A stretch of 64,000 nucleotides of DNA from Strongylocentrotus droebachiensis (Eukaryota; Echinodermata; Echinoidea; Camarodonta; Strongylocentrotidae): contig JAVYIG010006561.1 of assembly GCA_035222895.1 (NCBI GenBank), positions 1 to 64,000 of the forward strand. The letters run 5' to 3'. Positions 55,618-64,000 of the stretch are shown piece after piece. The stretch's first letter is position 1. Every line of letters starts with the position of its first letter. Made by a program: the position numbers and the translations under genes. A model generated the notes under the pieces. The model saw nothing but the letters and a program-made list of their open reading frames with translations. It was not told where the DNA came from and searched no databases.

Positions 55618-56060
55618 GGTTCGCCATAGTTGAAGCCGTGGAACAGCTATTTTCCCGTCATATCAAATGAGGGCTGGCTGGCTGGCTTCATTCAAGCACT
55701 GTATTTGAAGGATTTGAAGGAATAAGCGATGATAGGGTGGGGGCAGTATTACTTAATCTCAAAATAAATTACGAACGTGTCATTGAATGTTTTAGGCCAG
55801 AGCATACTTCATTGTATCAACATGTATCAAGAGAGGCAAATTTATATGTGGCTCCAGGAGTGCATGAAATGCTTAAACCAAGACTAACAGAACTTTTTTG
55901 CATTTTGTGACTGGTTCTAACACATTACCACTTGATGGCAGGATCGTAATAAGTTTTAATCCAGATCAAAATGAACATAAATTTGTCGTTTCACAAACAT
56001 GTTCAAATACTCTGGTCATTTCGCGGTATAGCTCTGAATTCCTTCTTCAAATTATAACAA
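55618..56060 (+). pseudogene. HECT C-lobe fragment, type 1, copy 2
   Basis: Starts with the AEAVEQLF and QMRAGWL segment, now frameshifted by a GGCTGGCTGGCT expansion. It then matches 44617-45000: NLKINYERVIECFRPE, and in another frame FVTGSNTLPLDGRIVISF with VSQTCSNTLVISRYSSEF. At least three frame changes. Confidence 0.55.
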
Positions 56061-56415
56061 ACATGTATTTCTGGAACATAAATGATTGTTATTCGTACAC
56101 CACTTGGACCCTACTTTATTTATCTTGCTGATGACTTTTCTTATTTACTTTCACCATACATGTGCTCTTTATGTTGTGAATGTGTGCCACATCAATACAA
56201 GTGTATTAATGGGTTTTTCGTGTGTGTATTCTTTGTTTGTTGTGTGTGTGTGTATGCATGTATTTTATCAGCAAATGCAAGAGAGACGAACTACAAAATG
56301 GGTTTGAGTTGATGGCGGTGAAATCCAAGTCTCGGACGCTCTTGGAGGTGTGAATGAATTTGAGATTTCTATCACATCACATATTTTACGATGAATTATT
56401 GTTACATCTCTACAG

Positions 56416-57107
56416 GCTGCTGCTCTTCTAGACGAAGCCATCCCTCCAGAGATCCTGGAGATTCCGGCTGGGGAACTGGTGCCGCTCCACGATGGAGACT
56501 TAATCGGAGGCATCAACCATCTTCGGGAGCAAATGGCGGATATTGAAAATCCGACGTTTCAACTTCCAGCAGCCGTAGGACAGGACATTGTTTTGCAACA
56601 GAACGTGTGGTGGCCATGGAGTGTGTCCGAGAGGCCACGCTGGAAAGGAACGCAGGTCTTAAGGAAGACAATCTTCGTCTACAGGGTCGCCTTGACACCA
56701 TGGAAGGGAGATTGAGGGAGATTGAGGCGGATGGAGGGAGCGCTAACCGAGCTGCTGAACTGGAAGGCGGAGACGATTGCTAGAGATCAGCGGCCACAGG
56801 CACCTCCAGCTCAGGCACCACCACTACCTCTGGCTCAGGCACCACCACCTCCAGTTGCACCGGGCCAAGGCATCACCGATGAATTCCTCACATCGCTCAG
56901 ACTTCACACCGAGAGCCCGAAGGAGGTGGCACGGCAACTGGCGGCGGCCCTCTTCACCGAAGATGAACTGGTCGCGATGTGTGTGACCGGCAACTAGGGT
57001 CGAGGACTGGATGTTGCAAAGGTTTGAGAGTTAAAATGACATTTTTTTCCCGTTTGTCCAGTCCTTCGACATCAGCGAGATGCTGCGTGGCGCCTTTGTG
57101 TGAAGGC
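56416..57107 (+). pseudogene. BEN-domain protein remnant with coiled coil
   Basis: After acceptor CATCTCTACAG one frame reads LLDEAIPPEILEIPAGELVP. A second frame then gives a heptad-rich coiled-coil-like segment (VAMECVREATLERNAGLKED and LRLQGRLDTMEGRLREIEAD). A third gives a Pro/Ala linker (APPLPLAQAPPPPVAPG) and the start of a BEN domain (KEVARQLAAALFTEDELVAM). A TAG follows GN, then a possible donor at 57034 and an acceptor CGTTTGTCCAG before SFDISEMLRGAFV. Two frameshifts and a stop break it. GC content is higher than around it. Confidence 0.55.
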
Positions 57108-57334
57108 CGTCGACTCTCAATCGCGATACTCCAGGCTGAGGCCGATCAAGGAACAAAGGAATAGGTTGAAATACCCAACACTTCTTAACACAAGAAAAGT
57201 CCAGGAATAGGCAAGCACACCTTTGGAGGCAGAGTTTGTTGGATAGGGGACTGTTGATGAGAATGGGGTCTTTCGGGATGCCCTGACTGCATTTTGGCAG
57301 GAAGTCATCAACAGTAACACATAGGGAGGAGGAA

Positions 57335-57446
57335 GGGAGAGGGGGAAGGGAGGGGGAAGGGAGGGGGAAGGGAGGGGGAAGGGAGGGGGAAGGGAGGGGG
57401 AAGGGAGGGGGAAGGGAGGGGGAAGGGAGGGGGAAGGGAGGGGGAA
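57335..57446. repeat. G-rich minisatellite (GGGAAGGGAGGG-like)
   Basis: Eight or more units of 12 bp (GGAGGGGGAAGG) in tandem, all G-rich on the plus strand with four or more G runs per 24 bp. Pro/Ser-rich frames on the minus strand are by-products. Confidence 0.95.
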
Positions 57447-57526
57447 TACTCCCTCTGTGGTCCTCATGCCACATCCCAGACTTACATCTATTGCTACCAA
57501 ACAATGGGGAAAATCCTGTATCTAGG

Positions 57527-57744
57527 ATTTAGTCAACAGCAGTATTTCCTCTATCGTTCTGTGCCGGTCATCCGTCATTGCCAGCGTGTTGGGAGCAGAG
57601 AGGCTGGGGGAAAACCTACTCCTGGAGAACTTCCTGGCCACCCTAGGAAAGATGGAGGGGGGTATCCTCAGGAATGCTCTTGAGATGACAGATTTTGTAA
57701 CATATGATGATGAACTAAATGAACCTCTTGGACATTTTTTTTAG
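57527..57744 (+). pseudogene. HECT-associated upstream domain fragment
   Basis: An open frame reads SVIASVLGAERLGENLLLEN, then FLATLGKMEGGILRNALEMT and ends at TAG 57742-57744. This resembles the helical region lying before the HECT lobe in G2E3-like proteins of fish and invertebrates. It has no ATG and is entered from an unknown upstream exon. Confidence 0.35.
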
Positions 57745-58119
57745 ATTTAACATTCATAGAATCGTGACGCCACAGAACGTGTGTGACATTGCACTACAGT
57801 GTGCACGCGTCGATGATTCAACAGAGAGTATGAGGCTTCCCTCTCTTCAGGCATTTCAAGAATTCTAGTCCCCCAAGTCTATCTTGACCTTGTACAGGAA
57901 TCTAAAACCAAATGGCAGAAGTGTAGCGAATGCCCATAAGTTCACAAGTGTCCGTTAGTTCAGCCAGCCACCCGACAATTAGCCAATATCTCAAAAGATG
58001 TGTCCAATCTTTTGATGAGGAATTCTCATCCGACTCGGATTCCATGATGGAGCTGGGCCTGGCTTTGATTCAGATCATTCAGATGTTATTTATCTTTTTA
58101 TTTTCCTACTCCTTAACAG

Positions 58120-58190
58120 CTATCATCATGAACCACGACGACTTACATGCTGGACCTTATTATACCCTCGTGAGTCGTGACCCATAGGTG
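58120..58190 (+). pseudogene. CWQH module copy 8 (truncated)
   Basis: After acceptor CCTTAACAG the exon starts CTATCATCATGAACC, identical to copy 9, and reads MNHDDLHAGPYYTL. A one-base change shifts the frame before the first Cys pair (GTGCATGTGCGGCAC matches HRCMCRT in another frame). It then dissolves. Confidence 0.55.
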
Positions 58191-58429
58191 CATGTGCGGC
58201 ACACAGGGTGGTACTATATGTAGTCTAAAATGTAACCATTGTCAATGTATTGAGGAACCAATAACATCGCAAGTCAATTAGTAAATATTAATTTACGAAA
58301 AAAGAATGTAAAAGGGGCTATTAGAATAACATGCAAAACTTACTAGTCTAAGAACAAATGATGCAATTATTATCGTATAAAAACAGTACAGGCCAAATGA
58401 AATTAATTATGTTCTTGTGTTTTCTACAG

Positions 58430-58598
58430 CTATCATCATGAACCCAGACAACGAACAGCTGCATGAGGGCCCGTACCAGTTGGTCCCTCACAGATGTATG
58501 TGCCGGACCCAGGCGGCCGGGGCACCCAGATGCAAACGTAAAACCTGCCACCTGTCCAGGGTTTGCTGGCAGCATCGAGAGATGTTCACAGAGGATGA
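58430..58598 (+). CDS. CWQH module copy 9 (intact exon)
   Basis: The best-preserved copy of the module. Acceptor TTTTCTACAG, donor GA|GTGAGT, ATG at 58438. It encodes MNPDNEQLHEGPYQLVPHRC, MCRTQAAGAPRCKRKTCHLS and RVCWQHREMFTEDE. Ligand spacing is C-x-C-x9-C-x10-C-x2-H, with one extra Cys in the x10. The protein is highly basic around RCKRKT. It could be a small metal-binding nucleic-acid-binding module, which is inference. Related Cys/His domains of unknown function exist in many genomes and viruses. Confidence 0.65.
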
Positions 58599-61213
58599 GT
58601 GAGTACTCAAATTATCAATTCAGCAATAGCCGTGTCTGTCAAAACCATACAACTTACATACACCAATGATTGGTACTTGCATGTATATAGCTCACATGGA
58701 ATGATGCAAGAGGAAGACCTGTCACCTTTTTAGGAGACTGAGAGTCCAAGACTCAAATGAGCAACCAAGGCGATTTACTTTACTAAGGTGGACCACAATT
58801 CATGTACTTTGATAATAATTATTGAATCTGTCGTTTTGAAGACCGCAAAATGTAGGAAAAAATGATTATTTCCCCGTCTGTTTTCCTTCAAATTAAAAAA
58901 TGGTCTAATCATTGATTGGACCAAATCCATGGCAGTAAATTGGGAAACATTTTCAATAAATCAATATTATAGTCTCCAAGGAGATAGATTTGTTTATTTT
59001 CCTTGGAAAGTTCTTGCAATAATGTATCAAAATATGTCATATATTGATCTAAATTGGACTTCGGGGGTCTGTAGATTACACCAATTACTATACTCAGCCA
59101 GAAGCGGTGGAGTTCGCTAATTTAAAGATGGGTCTAATCATTGATTGGACCAAATTCAAGCAGTACGGGGGGGGGGGAGAACAAGTTGTGTTCTTGAAGT
59201 ACTCACATACGAAAAGAACAAAATCATCCGCTACGTAATGCAGGAATGCGGTAGGGGGAGTAATGCTGATGACCCACAGGTCCATGGTCAGAGTCTCAAC
59301 TATTGCTGGAAATAGCCTGTTGAGTGAGTGTGACACCTAAATGTATGGTCCCATCAAGATTTAGACACGATAGAAGTTAACATAATCACAGATAAGGATT
59401 TACATGTGGATGTATCAGGGTTAGAAATGATAAGGTGTAATAATTATTCTGTATTCCCGTTTTTTTTTCTTGTTGAAGTGTTCTAATATTCATTATGTCA
59501 TTAATGTATTGATAATCAATTACTATGCATATCCTCATTAATGTATTGAATAATTACTATGCATATCGTCAATATTGTTTTGTTATTTCTTTTCATGGAA
59601 ATGAGGAAATAAATCAAATCGAATGGGAAATTCCGAACTGGGTTAGATGGAAGTACCCTTTACTTCTGTAGTGGTATGCTGATTTGGGCAACACATTGAC
59701 CTAAAGGGGGCACTATAGTTGATCATTTGTACGGTTATTAGTTTGTCTTTGTATACATCTAAAAGTTAAATAGCATTAATTATGTTTCCAATAGTATGCC
59801 GGGAACCGGTAAACAACCCCTGGTCTTGAATTCCTGCATTAGCTTACAGATGTTCATTTCCGATAAACAGGTTAGACGTTTCCGGGGACCTGACATTCCT
59901 GCGGAGCTATAGACTCCTCCCATTTCTGTTGGTGCCTAATTCAAGTCACTCTATCCATTATGCTTTGTCATTGATTATATTAAATTAAATGTATAACTCC
60001 TCTCTTAATTGGTGGATTGAACTGATCTAGAGGTCGGATGACCCAATGGTCATTTTATATATCCTATCTTGTAATTGGTTGTCTTCGTAAGGGTCCTCCT
60101 GATGCCATGTGCTGGATTTTGTAGCTGTCTTTATTTCATTCCGTTACTATGTTAAGGATGTGCTGCTAGTTTCACTCAATCTATAGGGCCGCCCAGCCTC
60201 TGAGAGAATAAGCTATTTTAAAATGTCCTTAAATAAATAATCTTTGTTTGTAACTACTGTAGCTTTGGCTGACTTTATAAATAATAAAGTAGACCTCAAC
60301 TGTATATCCGAGCTTCTTTAGTTTTCATTTTTTTCTGTACTTGTCGTTACTGACCCATTACGGGCCCATTACACTTCAAACGTTACCATGAGATAGCAAA
60401 GATTGCAGTTTTGGGGTGTTTCACAAAGATTCATGTCTAGACAACCCCAAAGTCTCTCGAGAGACTAGTCTGTTTCACAAAAGAAAGTCTATACATAAAA
60501 GTCTCTCGTAAAGTTACAAGAGACTCAAGACCTCTCGCAAATATTCAAAGTCTCTGGTATCTAATTACGTCTGATATTTTATCACGGCCGTTGGATTTTT
60601 TGTATTGCGAGAGGAAGAGGAAGTTCAGAGAGCGATGAGGTGAGAGAGGGTGTTTAGAGACAGATACAACCCACTTGATCACTATAATGATCTTGGAGTT
60701 TAAAAAGGGGTATAAGATTCACAAGGAACGAAGCATGTCAAATGTTGCCGTAGCTGTGTTGGACAATCGCTACACTGAATTGAATTGACTAGAGTTAAAT
60801 TCTCCTTTCATTTTACAATCTTGTATTGGTCAAAAGATGAACATTTGACTCTTAGGTGCATTGCTCATCCATAAATTTTTTTCCTCTGAATATTCGCCAG
60901 AAACACTCAAGGCAGCAAAAAGTGCAACTTATCAAGCCCTGTCAGGCCTATCTACACACCTGTAATGGTCAGTAACAATTGTACAACTAGCAAGATGGGT
61001 TAATGGTTAGCCAGAGCCCGGCATTTAATTTTGTTTGTGCCATAATGCTTCAGTTTTCGGAGGCGCTGCACCCTAACCCCCGCAGAGGCGCTGCCCCTGC
61101 TAGAAATTCTTATTTTCAAATGTTGGCAGGTATGCACTTGTATTAGAAGCTTGTCTGCCATCTAAATGACCATACCATCACAAATCATTTCAAATGTGTC
61201 AAGGCTGTCACTA
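58599..61213. other. No recognised gene
   Basis: A direct repeat TCTAATCATTGATTGGACCA occurs near 58901 and 59132. A TTTCACAAA and TCTCTCG-rich patch lies at 60415-60560. No coding exon was recognised. Confidence 0.4.
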
Positions 61214-61424
61214 GCGCGCTTTCGCAAACACGACGGAAGGCAAAGAAGACGTTAACGCGAGCAAAAAAACAATCTGAGTATGCGCGAACCAGAATTTGTT
61301 TGGTCCCGTTGATTTTCATGACCGTATGCGGCCATGACAGCGTTCGTTCCCTAAACCTGACGGAAGAGCTGATCGCCGTAATTCTCCCGTCGTCTTTGCT
61401 TCTGTCGTGTCTGCGAAAGCGCCC
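61214..61424. mobile_element. Small MITE, ~210 bp
   Basis: Left GCGCGCTTTCGCAAACACGA and right inverse of GGGCGCTTTCGCAGACACGA, followed by matching GAAG and CAAAGA(A/C)GACG blocks. This gives about 38 bp of imperfect terminal inverted repeat. No gene inside. Confidence 0.65.
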
Positions 61425-62244
61425 TACTGTGAAGTGTATAACACATTAAGAGTTCATGCTACAGAAGTTAAACAATTACTGATTGAAGGACAAATAGAAG
61501 GAAGGAACCAACCCAAAAAATAAAGCAGAGGGAAGAAACTATGACCATGTTCCTGGCATGATAAACCAGATTGTTTGGAACATTCACCATCTATAAATCA
61601 ATGGTCAACTATTAGATGAGGGTTCTTGAAACGAAAGAAAAATAGTTATGTGGAAGATAACTGTAGAAATCCCCTTTGAGGGATACATTGATTGAAACGC
61701 CTGTGACAATTAACGGACAAACATTACTTGGAAGGTTTTTTGGTTGCGGAGGATATATCATGTCACCATGCCCGCTCTAACCATCCAGTAATTATTGGTT
61801 GGATGTACTCTTCTTCGGAAGCTAGATCGAGGTGTGATAATGCTAAGTCTCTTCAAGTAGCTGAAATCATCATAAAATACCTCCCTCGACAGAAAGCAGA
61901 TCTGGGAGTCAACAGTCATAACCAAAATGTTGAATAGTTTCGTTAAAATTCTTGTACCTGAGATCTACAATGTGCTGGATTATTTATACAATGTAATACA
62001 AATGGTGGCATTGAATTTCAAAAGCATCCAATTGGAGCATATAATACTGAAGGCATCCTTTTTATAACCGTCACAAAAAAAAAAAAAAAAAAACAACAAC
62101 TGAGTATTGATTTGAAAATACCATTGTAATAAAACAGTTACATAATTTAGAAACCTGGGCTGTTCATAGTAAGTTGGGACGATCTCATGGGACTTTCATC
62201 ACATAGGGGGCGCTTGACTTGTATCATTGATGACCTTTGCTCCC
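61425..62244. other. No recognised gene
   Basis: Short open frame at 61728-61937 without a domain. Poly-A run at 62077-62094. Confidence 0.35.
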
Positions 62245-62403
62245 TCAGCTACTCTGCTCCAAACTCCTGATGATGCTTGTAGCTTTCACCTCGGCCGCTT
62301 CTTACTTTGGAACAAGCTCCCTCATCTGAAATCTGTGAAATTATTCAAAGAGGAAATGCCTATTGTAAGTGCTATGTATTTATATTGGACACCACATAAA
62401 TGA
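62245..62403 (+). pseudogene. LINE reverse-transcriptase tail fragment
   Basis: Reads SFHLGRFFLWNKLPHLKS, then VKLFKEEMPIV and ends at TGA. The (R)xxxLWNxLPxxxxxVxxFKxxM pattern is the usual end of CR1/RTE-like reverse transcriptases. Similar to the remnant at 28946-29068. Confidence 0.45.
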
Positions 62404-62576
62404 TCTTCTTCAAATTGTACTCAATACTTATAATTCATGAAGATGATATGATAGATTGACTTTAATACATACATGTACATAAGCCCTCAAAATAATTTCT
62501 GACAAAGGATTATAACAGCAACAACAGTATTCTTATCATCATCACCAGAAGGGTGAACAGTTAACTATACCTGTTA

Positions 62577-62831
62577 CTAGTGTCTTGGTAGATCTTGCTT
62601 TCTGTGCAATGCCGCTGCAATCGTTGATAGACTTAGAGGTATAACAAGAGAATCTACAGGTGTTCGACAGCTGCCACGGCCATTGATCAAGTTTTGCTTG
62701 AAAGCGTCCGGTCCCAGAACCTTGTTGATATTCTTTGCCTTGTTGGCAAAAGTCTGTTGATCATTCTGGGAGGATTGGGGTCCAAGCAGATCTGTCTCAG
62801 GGTAGCAAGTAGCCTGATCAGCACCGGTTTC
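62577..62831 (-). CDS. C2H2 zinc-finger gene, terminal exon
   Basis: On the minus strand an acceptor (TATCCTTTACAG) is followed by a fully open frame of 84 codons ending at TAG 62577-62579. It reads ETGADQATCYPETDLLGPQS, then KNINKVLGPDAFKQNLINGR and ALHRKQDLPRH. It starts in phase 0, which fits the phase-0 donor after DEPLMQ at 63083. There is no ATG, so it must be entered by splicing. It forms the non-finger carboxyl tail. Confidence 0.6.
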   Translation of the reverse strand, partial: ETGADQATCYPETDLLGPQSSQNDQQTFANKAKNINKVLGPDAFKQNLINGRGSCRTPVDSLVIPLSLSTIAAALHRKQDLPRH

Positions 62832-63082
62832 CTGTAAAGGATAGAATTATTTAAAACCAAAAAAACATGTTGACACTTGCAGACCAGTTAAAGCGACAGG
62901 CATGTATATAGATTGGATTCCAAGTATTTCAATCATTGATCAAGGGTTAATTGAATAACTTTTCACTAGGTCTCAAGGAAGGAAACATCCATAAACTTGA
63001 ATATATTGGTAAATCAGTGTATTGCATGTGTTTTATGTGCTTTTGCCTTTATCATTCAGATATTTAATCCTCGTAGTCGTAC

Positions 63083-64000
63083 CTGCATCAATGGCTCGTC
63101 TAGAGATGACGTCTGTTCCAGGTTGCCAAGTTGTGAAATCGTTGCCACATCCTGGGAGTTAAGTGAAAGCTGTTGAATAAAGAGGTTCTTGTTCTGCTGC
63201 ACATCAGCTTTGAGAGAAACGTGACCTCGACTATCCTTCTCCGAGACTACTGCATCTGTCTCGTGAGTCAAGAGATGGCGCTTCCTCAGGTAGTTATGGG
63301 CAAAGGACTCTCTGCAGATAGGAACAAGAATAGGGTTTTTTGCTTGTTTAGGAGAAGTTATGACTTGCAAGCCACTAGAGTATCAGAAGCTCTTTCCACA
63401 AATCTCACAAACATAGGGTTTCTCGCCTGTGGGAGTTAAGTGCATTGAAGCAGTGTTTCCCCTGTCCGCAGATATCACATACAAAGCGTCTGGAAGAGTG
63501 GGTCTTTAAGTGATTCCGAACGTCACTGAGGGTGCGGAAAGGCTTGCTTGCAGATCTCACAGCTGTATGGTTTACTGGGGAGGTGGATCTTGGCATGCCG
63601 CCTAGCTACTCGAAGCTTGCTGAACATCTCTCCACAGACGCCTCACTTGAACTTCTTTGTGTGGGTTGTCTCGTGCTTGTCAAGGACGCGGGCCTCAAAG
63701 AATGCTTTCCCACAGACTTTGCACCTGTGGCTTCGCTCACCATAGTGAGTAAAAAGATGCCTTGGAAGATTTTGGAAATCCTTTAAACAAATTTCACAAA
63801 ATGTATTCCTCTTGGCTCTCCTGTTCTTCCTTTCAGTAGTCGGCTGCACACATCGAATTTTAATTGGGACCTCTTTGGGCCTTTTTTGATGACTGTAGGA
63901 GCTGTGTCTTGGATCACTCTCCTCCCTGTACTTGGAGCGTATGGCAGCTGATCTCTTACTTTTGTGACAGGCACGTCCCACGGGCGGTTCCATGTTCTTT
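63083..64000 (-). pseudogene. C2H2 zinc-finger gene, finger exon (disrupted)
   Basis: Probably a nuclear DNA-binding protein. From the right edge, a basic linker with MEPPVGRACHKSKRSA (ATG at 63991-63993, possibly not the true start) leads to fingers. These are CEICLKDFQNLPRHLFTH (short), CKVCGKAFFEARVLDKHETTH-type, then one whose first Cys codon is TGA (63643-63645) but which otherwise keeps C-x12-H-x3-H. Next is CEIC with a one-base insertion before FRTLSDVRNHLKTH. Then CDICGQGKHCFNALNSH follows, with another frameshift at the TGEKPY linker. CEICGKSF follows with a TGA at 63383-63385, and finally PICRESFAHNYLRKRHLLTH with its first Cys replaced. After the fingers a Gln/Ser-rich stretch ends at DEPLMQ and a donor (GTACGA). 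The lesions suggest a pseudogene or poor base quality. Confidence 0.6.

Noticed and set aside
57031..57504. Pro/Leu/Ser-rich 157-residue protein on the minus strand
   Set aside because: Its core is translation of the G-rich 12-bp minisatellite.
63643..63645. Selenocysteine at a zinc-finger Cys
   Set aside because: A second TGA and two frameshifts in the same exon make simple decay or base errors much more likely. No SECIS-like element was looked for successfully.

Overview
The window is a stretch of animal nuclear genome. It is AT-rich and split by introns with GT/AG junctions. It is packed with microsatellites, homopolymer runs, tRNA-derived SINEs, short inverted-repeat DNA transposons and decayed retro- and DNA-transposon genes. 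The mix (SLC16-type transporter, Harbinger, Mutator-like and 'DATG'-motif transposases, HECT/BEN fragments, long C and G runs) fits a marine invertebrate, with an echinoderm my best guess. I cannot fix the species from the sequence alone. Every call was made by eye.

Left part (1-13 kb): a few orphan exon candidates on the minus strand lie near the left edge. They are followed by homopolymer-rich DNA, a cluster of about twenty ACTGGT motifs, a SINE, and a Tc1/mariner-like MITE inserted in a TAC microsatellite. The clearest host gene is a monocarboxylate-transporter-like (SLC16/MFS) gene on the minus strand, with exons at 12925-12754, 11374-11234 and 9271-8354. Its introns carry a long-TIR element, a tRNA-Lys-derived SINE and a minisatellite that flips orientation. 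Its last exon was not found.

Middle part (13.9-29 kb): a 4.4-kb Harbinger-type element has terminal inverted repeats and a broken transposase. Inside it is a 101-bp, nearly perfect hairpin. Next come a LINE 3' end, a 161-bp tandem repeat, and a multi-kilobase GA-rich satellite interrupted by an 880-bp near-perfect palindrome. That palindrome is an inverted duplication of the same MITE family seen at 5.75 kb.

Right-middle part (29-58.6 kb): this is a duplicated mosaic. A small Cys/His module (C-x-C-x9-C-x10-C-x2-H, ending CWQH) occurs at least nine times, mostly as exons with kept splice sites. Two copies of a ~5-kb block (30.9-35.8 and 37.7-42.5 kb) carry Mutator-like transposase pieces, a transposase with a DATGS motif, and a conserved antisense reading frame. 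From 44 to 58 kb, duplicated fragments of HECT-type E3 ligase, BEN-domain protein, an acidic amino-terminal exon and the exonuclease part of a protein-primed family-B DNA polymerase are interleaved. Nearly all are broken. The most intact pieces are the BEN ORF at 45.4-45.7 kb and the CWQH exon at 58.43-58.60 kb.

Right edge (58.6-64 kb): mostly non-coding, with a small MITE and a LINE tail. It ends with a C2H2 zinc-finger gene on the minus strand that runs off the window. Its terminal exon is clean, but the finger exon carries stops and frameshifts.
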